NCBI RefSeq assembly: GCF_017873175.1
Contig: NZ_JAGGJW010000007.1
Location: 62,001-126,000 of the forward strand
Direction: 5' to 3'
Origin: Neorhizobium petrolearium
Lineage (GTDB): Bacteria > Pseudomonadota > Alphaproteobacteria > Rhizobiales > Rhizobiaceae
Length of the DNA stretch: 64,000 bases
How positions within the stretch are numbered: the first letter of the stretch is position 1; each line of letters starts with the position of its first letter. The notes beneath the pieces were generated by a model. That model did not search any database and was not told the DNA's origin. It was given only the letters and a program-made list of their open reading frames with translations. Shown one piece after another: positions 44,111-52,594 of this stretch. The position numbers and the translations under genes are program-made.

Positions 44111-44443
44111 CTAGGCCGCCTTGCGGTTTTGGCGTTGCGCCATGGTGGCGGGCCGGACATAGTTTTCAGCGGGTTGAGGCGATTTCCGCAGACCGGAGGC
44201 GTGGTAACGCGTCCGCCAGAGAAATTCTGGCCGTGTGCCGAGAGCTGCAGCGATCGCCCGCTCACCTTTCACGTTGGGCTCCCGGAGCGTCGTTCCGGAC
44301 GTCCCGCGTGGAAGGCTGTAGTCACGATCGATCTTGAGGAGGGTGAGGCCCGCCGCAAAGAGCTTGCTCTTGATGGCGGTCATCTCGGCAATCTTGGGGT
44401 CAGATTTATGGGTCTGCTTGTCGGCCTGCTGGCGCCGGTGCAT
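44111..44443 (-). CDS. Ner-like (Nlp family) early regulator
   Basis: 110 residues with gagg 8 bases before the ATG. IKSKLFAAGLTLLKIDRDYS, a small recognition part SGTTLREPNVKGERAIAAAL and GTRPEFLWRTRYHASG follow the Ner/Nlp pattern (GxxPxxLWxxRY). In Mu, Ner lowers early transcription after induction. First gene of the early operon, divergent from the repressor. Confidence 0.82.
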   Translation of the reverse strand: MHRRQQADKQTHKSDPKIAEMTAIKSKLFAAGLTLLKIDRDYSLPRGTSGTTLREPNVKGERAIAAALGTRPEFLWRTRYHASGLRKSPQPAENYVRPATMAQRQNRKAA

Positions 44444-44586
44444 AGTGGGTCCTCGTGGTGATGAGGGAGGCCCTGGCCGGCCTCCCTTTTCATGGGGTGT
44501 TTGGTCCGTATTTATGGAGAGATTACGTAATTATTCAGTTTGGTCAACGTAAAAATTAATCACACTGAATTTTTGCGTCTTTGGCG
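44444..44586. promoter_or_regulatory. divergent early/repressor control region with operators
   Basis: AT-rich 143-base gap between the Ner-like and repressor genes. It contains a perfect palindrome ATTACGTAAT (44522-44531) and an inverted repeat with 10-base arms, ATTCAGTTTG (44533-44542) and CACACTGAAT (44561-44570), one mismatch. ACGTAATTA and ACGTAAAAATTA form a loose direct repeat. These are the likely repressor and Ner binding sites. A hairpin GGGAGGCC/GGCCTCCC followed by TTTT lies at 44465-44490. Confidence 0.75.
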
Positions 44587-45252
44587 ATGCAGAACACGTT
44601 TGGGGAGCGCCTGAAGGAGCTTCAGGGGGATATGCGAGACGCTGATTTTTCACGCAAAGTTGGCGTGAAGGTTCAGACGCTCAAAATGTACGAGAGAGGT
44701 TCGCTTCCGAGCGTGGAGATCGCTGCGAGGATCGCGGACGCCTGTGACGTGTCGCTAGATTGGCTCACCGGTCGATCGCTCGAACGTAATTATTCATTGC
44801 CGCTTCCAGTGGATCCCGGCAACATCGTTCGCCTCCCGCGATTCGACGCACGGGCATCGGCAGGCAATGGTCTGGTCGCCGTCAACCAGATGCCAATCGG
44901 CGATGTCGCCTTCGCTCGTGAGTTTCTTCGCAACCTTGGCGCTAACCCCGAATACTGCTATATCCTTGAGGCGAGGGGGGATTCCATGTGGCCGACGATC
45001 CCGGATGGCGCGCTGTTGATAGCCGACGCTTCAAAAACAGAGGTCGACGACGGTCGCATCTATCATTTCAACGTCACGGATAAAGTGCTGGTAAAGCGCG
45101 CGCGTTGGGCCATGGACGGAAAGCTCTATCTGACCTCGGACAACCAGGCGGCCGGCTATCAGCCAGAGGTTTTCACCGCCGATCGCGTGCACGAACTGTC
45201 GGTTGGCGGTCGGATCATGTTCACCGGCCATGCACCGATGCCCGTTAGATAA
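44587..45252 (+). CDS. CI-type phage repressor (XRE helix-turn-helix plus S24 peptidase)
   Basis: 221 residues from the ATG at 44587 (a TTG two codons earlier is possible). The N-terminal helix-turn-helix is FSRKVGVKVQTLKMYERGSL. The C-terminal LexA/S24 part has GDSMWPTIPDG with the nucleophile Ser (135 counted from the TTG) and the Lys of VLVKRARW (172). An Ala-Gly pair before it (RASAGNGL) may be the self-cleavage site. It should therefore respond to RecA and the SOS state. No ribosome site is seen, so the message may be leaderless or nearly so. Confidence 0.92.
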   Translation: MQNTFGERLKELQGDMRDADFSRKVGVKVQTLKMYERGSLPSVEIAARIADACDVSLDWLTGRSLERNYSLPLPVDPGNIVRLPRFDARASAGNGLVAVNQMPIGDVAFAREFLRNLGANPEYCYILEARGDSMWPTIPDGALLIADASKTEVDDGRIYHFNVTDKVLVKRARWAMDGKLYLTSDNQAAGYQPEVFTADRVHELSVGGRIMFTGHAPMPVR

Positions 45253-45289
45253 TGAAAACAAGCTTATCGAATACCGGATTGAGGCAAAT

Positions 45290-46513
45290 ATGGAATTTCA
45301 CTCTGCAAGGATCGACAAGAAAATAATGGGCATTAACTGCCTGATCGAGATGTCCGTTAAGGAATATTATCAGTTTGCGCAGAACATTTTGGATAAAAAT
45401 GAATATCAGCGCACAAAAGTAAAGTCTGCTGCCAAAACATATGAGCTTCTGGAGCGGGATATGATCGCAGGATGCGTCATCCCGCCAATCATTCTTTCCA
45501 TAACGGGTGATATTTCTAAAAAATACGACGCGCTGGTGCGCAGTTGTTTGGAGAAGGACATTGATGAAGAACGGAAAGGGCAGTTGGAGCTTGCTGTCGA
45601 TGAGGCGTTCGCTACGTCAAGTGTGATGATTTTGGATGGTCTTCAGCGGACCTACACAATTAAATCGATCATGGACGGAAATCTGGCTGACGGTAAGCTA
45701 GACGCCTTCCTTGCCACGATGATCCGCTTCGAGGTCTATCTTGGTCTGTCCAAGCAAGGCATCCTTTACAGGATGCTAACCCTCAACACTGGGCAAACCC
45801 CAATGTCCTTTCGACATCAACTCGAGATATTGTATAAAGATTACATCGATGCGGATGAGCTTCCCGATGGTATAAAGGTCTATCGTGAAGTTGATGAGGC
45901 TCGTGCGAGGGGTATTTCAAAATACAAATATTCGGATGTCGTGGACATGTTTTACGCCTTTTCAACCGCAAGCCCTATGCCGTATGACAAGCAGGCTCTT
46001 GTAGGGACGTTGAAAGAAATGGAGTTCCTGGAGAGTTACAAATTTGAGGAGAAGGGGGATGAAATGACCCGTCTTCTGGTATTGCACAACAAGTTTGTAA
46101 TTAAGGTTTCAAAAATATCGAACGACTGGACCTATAATGCCGAGCGGTTTCCAGATGGGACCAAGCCGTTCGGCACGAATATCGAAGCAATATTTACCAA
46201 AGCTCAATCAATGGCTGGATTTGGGGCAGAATGTAAGCGGCTGATCGAACATGGCTTGATTAAGGACCTGGACGGAATCGCTCTCATCATCGATGGACTT
46301 CGCTTTTCCGAAGCGCCGGAAGAGTCGATGGATCTTCTAATCCTCTCGCTGGCAGAAGTTTCAGGCAAGGCGAAGAAGATTGGCGATGCCCAACGTCTAT
46401 ATTTTCAGCTTGGTTTCCGGGCGCTATTCACCGAGGCCTTTGAAACGGCCCAGGATATGAGCAAAGCGTGGGTTCGCGGACAGGAAGCTTACGGCATGAT
46501 GTATGGAAGTTGA
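45290..46513 (+). CDS. DGQHR/ParB-like protein of unknown function, lysogenic cassette gene 1
   Basis: 407 residues, gagg before the ATG. VMILDGLQRTYTIKSIMDGN resembles the nucleotide-binding loop of DGQHR (DndB) and ParB-like proteins, and LYRMLTLNTGQTPMSFRHQL follows as in that group. The rest is helical and unassigned. It lies 37 bases after the repressor on the same strand, so it is probably transcribed with it in the lysogen. Base composition is visibly more AT-rich than the phage body, which suggests separate origin. Confidence 0.72.
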   Translation: MEFHSARIDKKIMGINCLIEMSVKEYYQFAQNILDKNEYQRTKVKSAAKTYELLERDMIAGCVIPPIILSITGDISKKYDALVRSCLEKDIDEERKGQLELAVDEAFATSSVMILDGLQRTYTIKSIMDGNLADGKLDAFLATMIRFEVYLGLSKQGILYRMLTLNTGQTPMSFRHQLEILYKDYIDADELPDGIKVYREVDEARARGISKYKYSDVVDMFYAFSTASPMPYDKQALVGTLKEMEFLESYKFEEKGDEMTRLLVLHNKFVIKVSKISNDWTYNAERFPDGTKPFGTNIEAIFTKAQSMAGFGAECKRLIEHGLIKDLDGIALIIDGLRFSEAPEESMDLLILSLAEVSGKAKKIGDAQRLYFQLGFRALFTEAFETAQDMSKAWVRGQEAYGMMYGS

Positions 46514-46522
46514 GCTGTTCCA

Positions 46523-47653
46523 ATGCTTAGCAGCGGAAAAATTGAAGAAGTCGTGGGAGAGAGCATTTCTCTTCGCTTCAATATTCAAGATGTCGACTTT
46601 CAAGGCGAAAAGCTCTTTATTTTCACGCACAAACTTCCGCTAGCGGAGTTGCAGAAGGAGGGTAAAGGCGCGTTCCCGGATTCATCTTTCGTCATGTACC
46701 CGTGTTTCACAGGGCGTGACGAATCGGGAGCATTCCGGAAGATCATTACCAATAAGAAGCGAGTAGGTTGGCTCGTTCCCGTTAACTACTTTGCCGAGCC
46801 CGATCTGTATCTAGACGAGCCCTTTCTGTTGGACTTTGCTTATGCTGGAATGCGGCAAGCTCTAATTAATCCTTCACTCCTGTCGTTTTCTGAAGCCGAA
46901 GCACTGATACGAGGAGGCGTTAGCGAAGCTCCTTTAGAAAGCCTATTTTCCCCATTTTTGTCGTTTTGCGTGCTATCGCGTCAGGTTCTCGAGGAAGAGG
47001 GCCTTCAGTTTAATCACTGTTACTACAGCTTGAAGCGCCAAGGAGTGTTCATTCTTTCGAATAGAAGGGAACTCGAAGTTTGCTCCGGATTCATCAACGA
47101 CGGGTCGCTTCTGACGCCTTACGATGATTTGTTTATGAGCGCCGAACCTACCTCGTTGAAGATTTGCGCTCCATCCTCCACCATCGCGGCTCATCTCAAT
47201 GAATTTACGCGTATCGTTCAGCCGACGGCATTGAATCTCACATCTCCTTGGACTTACCTCAGCTACTACCAGGTGCTCGAAATGCTCATTGAGGATGTTC
47301 TGTCGAAAGAGGTTCGGCAGATTGCTCAAGAGCAATTGACCGCCTGGGAGCTACGAAAGCGGCTTGCCGAAATATCCGGAGAGAAAAAGCGGCTCCATAT
47401 AGTGAACAGCGTTACCACCGGTAGACAGAGGGCCACATTCGATCGCCTTCATGCGCTTTGCGTGCAACTCTTGGATACCTGCGGGGAAACTACCGACGGA
47501 AAAGACGACTGGGTGGCCTCGATGTATGCTTGTCGGAATTTGATAGTGCATAATCAGCTTTCTGTGTATCGGTCCGGCGCCGAGGGTCAGATGCCGGCGA
47601 TAAACATATTTATGATGAAGGCTGTCCTCGATATAATGTTCAATTACAAGTGA
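46523..47653 (+). CDS. unknown protein with C-terminal HEPN-like motif, lysogenic cassette gene 2
   Basis: 376 residues; starts 9 bases after the preceding stop, so the two form an operon. The N-terminal 230 residues are not recognised (SFVMYPCFTGRDESGAFRK, KRVGWLVPVNYFAEPDLYLD). The C-terminal part is helical (TYLSYYQVLEMLIEDVLSKE, RQRATFDRLHALCVQLLDT) and ends with DDWVASMYACRNLIVHNQ, an R-x4-H motif as in HEPN domains. The low GC look matches its partner. A defence or superinfection-immunity role is a reasoned guess. Confidence 0.7.
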   Translation: MLSSGKIEEVVGESISLRFNIQDVDFQGEKLFIFTHKLPLAELQKEGKGAFPDSSFVMYPCFTGRDESGAFRKIITNKKRVGWLVPVNYFAEPDLYLDEPFLLDFAYAGMRQALINPSLLSFSEAEALIRGGVSEAPLESLFSPFLSFCVLSRQVLEEEGLQFNHCYYSLKRQGVFILSNRRELEVCSGFINDGSLLTPYDDLFMSAEPTSLKICAPSSTIAAHLNEFTRIVQPTALNLTSPWTYLSYYQVLEMLIEDVLSKEVRQIAQEQLTAWELRKRLAEISGEKKRLHIVNSVTTGRQRATFDRLHALCVQLLDTCGETTDGKDDWVASMYACRNLIVHNQLSVYRSGAEGQMPAINIFMMKAVLDIMFNYK

Positions 47654-48074
47654 CCTGGCTGAGATGGGCGAGCTTCCCGCCGAGGCGCCCTCGCGGACGC
47701 AAACATTGGTGGAATCTCTGGAGTCGTTGAATTCGTCTAAGCAATTGGTTCTGTATGGATATTCTCAGTTTTTATATTCCTCTTTAGGCGCGCAATTCTT
47801 TTTTGCTCTTGAGCGCCGGAAACGGATTCGAACCGCAGGGTAGGGGGCAATTCCCTGCTTTCAGGGAATCGCTTGATTTGAAACGGTTTTCGAAGGGCGC
47901 GAAGAAGCTTCATGGGCGATTTGAGGGCCTTTTGAAGTCACGCGGTGGTCTGGCCTAAACATTGGCACTGTTGTGACGATTTCCCGGATTTATGCTGGCG
48001 CGAACGGATCGCCGACCACCGTCGCAGCAGGTCCAGAGGCCTTCAATTTCAAGGCTTCCCGCTATTTCCCGCCT
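47654..48074. other. non-coding left-end region of the prophage
   Basis: About 420 bases without a supported gene. It holds a short perfect hairpin ATTCCCTG/CAGGGAAT (47850-47869), which may end the cassette transcript, and two similar motifs, GAAACGGATTCGAA (47819-47832) and GAAACGGTTTTCGAA (47880-47894), that could be further transposase sites. Nothing else is evident. Confidence 0.5.
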
Positions 48075-48120
48075 TTTCCCGGAGATTCCCGCCAATTCCG
48101 GAACTCACCGTCTTCCTACA
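48075..48120 (-). repeat. prophage left (c) end with transposase-binding repeats
   Basis: On the minus strand the end reads TGTAG, then TTCCGGAATT at bases 18-27 (48103-48094) and a weaker CTCCGGGAA about 20 bases further in, the same spacing as at the other end. GCGGGAA repeats continue inward. Over 27 bases it agrees with the right end at 21 positions. Confidence 0.88.
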
Positions 48121-49321
48121 GGCGGACCCGCGCCAGCATCGGCGCGTACTCAAGAACGAACAGGCCGAACGAGATCAACCAGGCCAAACCGGCCAGCGCG
48201 TAGACCGTGTTCAGGTGTTCCGGGAAAAACGCGGCGCTCGGTCTCAAAAGCGCGCTCAGCACGATTGCTCCATAGGATGCGACGGTCGCCCGCGAGGCGG
48301 TCAACACCCGTCCGGTATGGCCCCGGCTCGCCCTGGTCATGACGGCCAGCATCATGGTTGCCACGGTTCCGACGCTCAGCACGTGAATTGCGGAAGTCTC
48401 ATCGAAGAGACCGAGGGCGGCGATCGCGATGGCGGCGAACCCCAGCGGCACGAAGAGATAGGCGATGTGAAGGATCGTCACCAGCATTTCCGCAGTCGTC
48501 GTCCAGCCCCGCCAGCGTCCAAGCCTTGCCGCGTGCATCACCGCCGCAAGCCCCGCGACTGCTGCCACAACCGGACCATCACCCAGAACCACCCAGCTCG
48601 CCAATGCGGCCACTCCGCACAAGATTGCAGCAGTATCGAAGTGATTGTAGGCGACGGGGAAATCCGTTCGACCCGTCTTGTTGATCCAGTTGCGGGTGAA
48701 ACTGGGGATGATTCGCCCGCCCACGATGAGGATCATCGAGACATAGGCCGATAGTGCAAGCTTGATTCCGAGGGAAGGGTGCTGTCCGGCTATTGCGTCG
48801 AGATGGAACAGGATGTTTGCAGTGGAGAGTGCCAGCAAACCACCGATAACCTTCAGATCCTTCCATTTCTTCCCGGCGACCACTTCACGTACGCAGATGA
48901 AGAGGAGGAGGGGCAGGAAGGCACCATCGGCCAGGACGGCTGCCATAACGCCAATGGTGTCGGCGAGCAGGAAGCCCAACCTGCCGGCGACCCAGACGAG
49001 AAAGAGAAAGACAAGCGGCCAGCCGGAGACGGGCAGCCTGCCGGTCCAATTGGGAACCGCGGTCAACAGGAAACCGGCAAGCACGGCGCTTGCATAGCCG
49101 AACAGCATCTCATGCGCGTGCCAATGGACAGTGCCATAGGACGACGCCACCTCGATCATCCCGCCCAAGCTTGCTATCCATAAAGACATCGCCGCAACCG
49201 CCCAGAGCGCAGCCGAGAGGAAGAACGGCCTGAAGCCGTAGGAGAAGATCACGGGGGCGGTCGGCGACAGGCCGCGCGGGATACCTCCGCGGCGAGCTTG
49301 CTGGGAGGAAAGATCAGTCAT
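48116..49321 (-). CDS. nnrS: NnrS family haem-copper membrane protein
   Basis: 401 residues with about 12 membrane helices. PVIFSYGFRPFFLSAALWAV at the start, and TVHWHAHEMLFGYASAVLAG with the His cluster HWHAHE, are the NnrS signature, and AGFLLTAVPNWTGRLPVSG follows. NnrS relieves nitric oxide stress and is part of the NnrR regulon in Rhodobacter and rhizobia. The gene is divergent from nirK and shares an FNR-type box. Its stop TAG (48118-48116) comes from the prophage end: the native last residues RKL were replaced by L, so it should still work. Confidence 0.93.
   Translation of the reverse strand: MTDLSSQQARRGGIPRGLSPTAPVIFSYGFRPFFLSAALWAVAAMSLWIASLGGMIEVASSYGTVHWHAHEMLFGYASAVLAGFLLTAVPNWTGRLPVSGWPLVFLFLVWVAGRLGFLLADTIGVMAAVLADGAFLPLLLFICVREVVAGKKWKDLKVIGGLLALSTANILFHLDAIAGQHPSLGIKLALSAYVSMILIVGGRIIPSFTRNWINKTGRTDFPVAYNHFDTAAILCGVAALASWVVLGDGPVVAAVAGLAAVMHAARLGRWRGWTTTAEMLVTILHIAYLFVPLGFAAIAIAALGLFDETSAIHVLSVGTVATMMLAVMTRASRGHTGRVLTASRATVASYGAIVLSALLRPSAAFFPEHLNTVYALAGLAWLISFGLFVLEYAPMLARVRL
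48121..48125. repeat. target-site duplication, high-coordinate copy (GGCGG)
   Basis: The five bases that follow the prophage end at 48120 directly. They equal 3626-3630 and lie within the last codons of nnrS. Confidence 0.9.
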
Positions 49322-49406
49322 GGCGAAATTCCTTCAATCGATGCCCGATCTATCTCCCGCCTTTGTTTTCCGGTCTTTGCTAAGACGCAAGCAAACAAGG
49401 GAAAGT

Positions 49407-49420
49407 TTGTTGCACATCAA
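49407..49420. promoter_or_regulatory. NnrR/FNR-type box in the nnrS-nirK gap
   Basis: TTGTTGCACATCAA has TTG-N8-CAA and differs from TTGAT-N4-ATCAA by one base. It lies 83 bases before nirK and 87 bases before nnrS, so it can serve both. Confidence 0.82.
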
Positions 49421-49502
49421 AGAAGATACGCAGGACCCATCCTAGCCTCTCTTTCAACAGGACGGCGATCAACTCCGCCCTTTGCTTCAAAGGAGAGGCA
49501 CC

Positions 49503-50636
49503 ATGACTGACAAATTGCAGATGACCAGACGCTCGATTTTGGCAGGGGCCGCCTTCGTGGGGGCCATGACTCCGATCGTACAGGCTTCTTTCGCGAATGC
49601 GGATGAGACCCCGCCGGCCAAGATGAACCCGACCGACCTTTCGGCGCTGCGCCGGGTGAAGGTCGATCTCGTCAAGCCGCCGTTCGTGCACGCCCACACC
49701 CAGAAGGCAGATGGCCCGCCGAAGATCGTCGAATTCACCCTGACGATCCAGGAGAAGAAGATGGTGATCGACAAGGAAGGCACGGAGATCAATGCCATGA
49801 CCTTCGACGGATCGGTTCCGGGACCGTTGATGGTGGTGCATCAGGGCGACTATGTCGAGCTGACGCTGATCAATCCTGAAACGAACGAACTGCAACACAA
49901 CATCGACTTCCATTCGGCGACGGGTGCCTTGGGCGGCGGCGCGCTGACCATCGTCAACCCCGGTGAAAAGGCAGTCCTGCGTTTCAAGGCGACCAAGGCC
50001 GGCGTCTTCGTCTACCATTGCGCACCTCCCGGAATGGTGCCGTGGCATGTCACATCGGGCATGAACGGCGCGATCATGGTCCTGCCTCGTGAGGGCCTGA
50101 GCGACGGCCACGGCAAGGAGCTCGTCTACGACAAGGTCTACTATGTCGGCGAACAGGACTTCTACGTTCCGCGCGACGAAGCCGGTAACTTCAAGAAGTA
50201 CGACAGCGCCGGCGAAGCCTTTGAGGATACGCTCAAGGTCATGCGGAGCCTCACACCGACCCATATCGTCTTCAACGGTGCGGTCGGCGCCCTGACCGGT
50301 GAAAACGCTCTGACCGCTGCGGTCGGGGAAAAAGTGCTGATCGTCCATTCGCAGGCCAATCGCGATACCCGCCCGCACCTCATCGGCGGACACGGCGACT
50401 ATGTCTGGGCAACCGGCAAGTTCAACAATGTCCCCGATCGGGATCAGGAAACCTGGTTCATTCCGGGCGGCACGGCCGGTGCGGCGTTCTACACCTTCGA
50501 ACAGCCCGGCATCTATGCCTATGTCAACCATAACCTGATCGAGGCCTTCGAGCTGGGCGCGGCGGCACACTTCAAGGTCACCGGCGACTGGAACGACGAT
50601 CTGATGACTTCGGTCGTCGCTCCGACCGGAAGCTGA
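49503..50636 (+). CDS. nirK: copper-containing nitrite reductase NirK
   Basis: 377 residues; aaaggag upstream of the ATG. A Tat signal ([15 protein letters not shown]) shows export in folded form. All copper ligands are present: type 1 His132, Cys173, His182, Met187 ([24 protein letters not shown]); type 2 His137, His172, His343 (VNHNL). Asp135 and His292 are the catalytic pair. It reduces nitrite to nitric oxide in the periplasm, fed by pseudoazurin encoded 2 kb downstream. It is of the class I (rhizobial) type. Confidence 0.97.
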   Translation: MTDKLQMTRRSILAGAAFVGAMTPIVQASFANADETPPAKMNPTDLSALRRVKVDLVKPPFVHAHTQKADGPPKIVEFTLTIQEKKMVIDKEGTEINAMTFDGSVPGPLMVVHQGDYVELTLINPETNELQHNIDFHSATGALGGGALTIVNPGEKAVLRFKATKAGVFVYHCAPPGMVPWHVTSGMNGAIMVLPREGLSDGHGKELVYDKVYYVGEQDFYVPRDEAGNFKKYDSAGEAFEDTLKVMRSLTPTHIVFNGAVGALTGENALTAAVGEKVLIVHSQANRDTRPHLIGGHGDYVWATGKFNNVPDRDQETWFIPGGTAGAAFYTFEQPGIYAYVNHNLIEAFELGAAAHFKVTGDWNDDLMTSVVAPTGS

Positions 50637-50640
50637 TTTC

Positions 50641-50676
50641 GACATGCGGGGCGGGGTGATGCCTGCCCCGCATGTC
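50641..50676 (+). terminator. stable hairpin after nirK
   Basis: A perfect 12-bp stem: GACATGCGGGGC (50641-50652) pairs with GCCCCGCATGTC (50665-50676). No T-run follows, so it more likely protects the nirK message or lowers read-through into nirV than ends transcription fully. Confidence 0.6.
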
Positions 50677-50730
50677 CCTCGAACAGACGCGCTTCCTCCG
50701 GAAGCGACAGTTTCGCCCGAGGAGGCGAAC

Positions 50731-51639
50731 ATGTCATGCACGAACCAAAAGCCAAAAAACTCGCTCTTCCGTACCGCGCTTCCGATCACGCTGATCGCCG
50801 CTTTATCCGTGGGTATCTTCCAGCAGGCGGGCCTCTTCGAACCATCTCCCCCAACGAGCGTGGACTTTGAGCCGCAAACGGTTGTCGTGCCGTCGCGCGC
50901 CTATAAATACAGAAGCGACGGCGAATTCATGAAGGGTACGGCGCCGGTCGATGCGCCGATGAAGGCCGTGGTTGCCGCTGATAACCTCACCATCACGAAA
51001 TATCAGGTCACAGCATCGCAGTATGCCGCCTGCGTGCTTGATGGCGGCTGTGCCCCAGCCGATGCGCCGCCGGTCACCGGTGTCGAGATCCCCGTGACCG
51101 GCGTCAGCTTCGACGATGCAGTGGCCTATGCCCGCTGGTTATCCGACAAGACCGGCGACTATTGGACGCTTCCCACCGATGAGCAGCTTGCGCAGGCCGC
51201 AGGCAAGCGCTTTCCCGATGATGCACTCGGGCTGGATCCCGACAACAAAAATCCAGCGATCCGCTGGATCGCCGACTACGAACGCGAGGCGCGGGAAAGA
51301 TCCAAGCGCGATCCCGTGCCGCGACCGATCGGCAGTTTCGGGGAAAACGAATTCGGTCTGGCCGATTTCGGCGGGAATGTGTGGGAATGGACATCCACCT
51401 GCCACCGACGCGTCCATCTCTACAAAAACGGTTCGGTCCGCGCCTCGGAGGCGATATGCGGCGTGTATGTCACGGTCGCCGGCCATCGTTCACCGGTGAG
51501 TTCCTTCATCCGCGATCCGAAAGGCGGGGGGTGCTCGGTCGGAACTCCACCCGACAATCTCGGCTTCCGTCTTGTCAAATCGACTCGGTGGTATGCGCCT
51601 CTACTGCGGAAGCTGCGCGATACAGGTTGGATCGCCTGA
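50731..51639 (+). CDS. nirV: NirV-like formylglycine-generating enzyme fold protein
   Basis: 302 residues from the ATG at 50731 (ggaggcgaac upstream). One N-terminal membrane anchor (TALPITLIAALSVGIFQQAG) is followed by a SUMF1-type domain: EFMKGTAPVD, TITKYQVTASQYAACV, VSFDDAVAYARWLSDKTG, GLADFGGNVWEWTSTCHRR and NLGFRLVKS. NirV accompanies nirK in rhizobia; its role in NirK maturation is assumed, not proven. Confidence 0.92.
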   Translation: MSCTNQKPKNSLFRTALPITLIAALSVGIFQQAGLFEPSPPTSVDFEPQTVVVPSRAYKYRSDGEFMKGTAPVDAPMKAVVAADNLTITKYQVTASQYAACVLDGGCAPADAPPVTGVEIPVTGVSFDDAVAYARWLSDKTGDYWTLPTDEQLAQAAGKRFPDDALGLDPDNKNPAIRWIADYEREARERSKRDPVPRPIGSFGENEFGLADFGGNVWEWTSTCHRRVHLYKNGSVRASEAICGVYVTVAGHRSPVSSFIRDPKGGGCSVGTPPDNLGFRLVKSTRWYAPLLRKLRDTGWIA

Positions 51640-51793
51640 ATGCGCATGCGCGGCAATGCCGTGCCTTCGATCTCGCCGTGGGTTGTGCTAAGGTCGCTCC
51701 GAAACGAGTGGTCCGATTCCGATATTTGCATCCAGATGCCGCGGCTCCTCGGCAAATGTCGGAAACAAGGGTCCGCTGCAGGAGCGCACGCCG

Positions 51794-52489
51794 TTGAAGA
51801 TCGACAAAAGCCTCGTCCGAACCTTCCCCCTATTCGAGAAGATGGAGGATGCCGACACGGAAGCCCTTCTGGCTCATGCGGTCCCCCGCCGGGTGCCGGC
51901 CGGTGAAGCCGTCTTCGAACAGGGCGCGGCTGCGATGCATTTCTATCTTCTTCTGCACGGTCGGCTGAAAGTCACGCAGGTCACCGAGGACGGCCAGCAG
52001 ATCATCGTTCGGGTCGTCCATCCCGGCGACCTTTTCGGTTTTGCCAAAGCGCTCCTGCGCACCGATTATCCGGGTACCGCGACCGCCGTCGCTGAAAGTA
52101 TTGCGCTTTCCTGGCCCACGGAGCTATGGCCCCAGTTCGTCGATCGGAATCCGCGCCTTGCCGTCACTGCGATGCAGACGATCGGGCAGCGCCTGGAGGA
52201 GGCCCATGCCCGCATTCGGGAGATATCCACCCAGGAGGTCGAACGGCGGGTGGCTCATGCAGTTCTGAGGCTCGTCAAGCAGGCAGGCAGGAAGGAAGGG
52301 GGCGCCGTGCGCATCGACTTTCCCATCTCCCGGCAGGATATCGCCGAGATGACGGGCACCACGCTCCACACCGTATCCCGGATCATGAGTGCATGGGAGG
52401 CGAAAGGCCTTGTCGAAGGCGGACGCCAGAAGCTTCTGGTAAAGGATGCCGAGGGTCTGCTCGCACTGGCAGAAAGCGCCAAAGAATAG
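51794..52489 (+). CDS. nnrR: NnrR, Crp/Fnr family regulator of nitrite and NO reduction
   Basis: 231 residues from a TTG at 51794 with aggag upstream; no ATG is available near. A cyclic nucleotide-binding fold (VFEQGAAAMHFYLLLHGRLK, VHPGDLFGFAKALLR) precedes a Crp helix-turn-helix (ISRQDIAEMTGTTLHTVSRI). There is no N-terminal cysteine cluster for an iron-sulphur centre, which separates it from FnrN/FixK-type Fnr. It should sense NO and bind the TTG-N8-CAA boxes in this region. Confidence 0.9.
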   Translation: MKIDKSLVRTFPLFEKMEDADTEALLAHAVPRRVPAGEAVFEQGAAAMHFYLLLHGRLKVTQVTEDGQQIIVRVVHPGDLFGFAKALLRTDYPGTATAVAESIALSWPTELWPQFVDRNPRLAVTAMQTIGQRLEEAHARIREISTQEVERRVAHAVLRLVKQAGRKEGGAVRIDFPISRQDIAEMTGTTLHTVSRIMSAWEAKGLVEGGRQKLLVKDAEGLLALAESAKE

Positions 52490-52511
52490 GGGGAGGGAGT
52501 TGGTATGAAAT

Positions 52512-52525
52512 TTGCGATGCGTCAA
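52512..52525 (+). promoter_or_regulatory. NnrR/FNR-type box before pseudoazurin
   Basis: TTGCGATGCGTCAA, TTG-N8-CAA, with palindromic arms TTGCG/GTCAA partly matching. It lies 70 bases before the ATG. Confidence 0.7.
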
Positions 52526-52594
52526 AGAACGCTTCCGTCTACGCGATAGAGTGGCTCCAACAGAGGCACGAGGCCTCTCGAAAGGAGCAAGACA

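Larger units (their letters stand above)
3631..48120 (-). mobile_element. complete Mu-type transposable prophage with a long non-contractile tail
   Basis: 44,490 bp bounded by inverted TGTAG...TTCCGGAATT ends and a GGCGG target duplication. It has a full set of transposable-phage genes on the minus strand: repressor, Ner-like, DDE transposase, MuB-like ATPase, DUF3164, GemA, Mor-like, lysis genes, Mu-type terminase, portal, protease and capsid. The tail module has a tape measure, a G/GT frameshift and a J-like tip, with no sheath or baseplate genes. That is the B3/RcapMu type rather than Mu itself. Apart from an amber codon in a cargo gene no lesion was seen, so it may be inducible. Confidence 0.96.

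Noticed and set aside
44465..44490. Hairpin with T-run as a terminator of a plus-strand gene
   Set aside because: No plus-strand gene lies upstream. It may block antisense transcription into the repressor, but this cannot be decided, so it is only noted within the control region.
47815..47850. tRNA-like T-arm (GATTCGAACCG on the plus strand)
   Set aside because: The T-stem is incomplete, there is no acceptor pairing or CCA, and no other tRNA arm is near.
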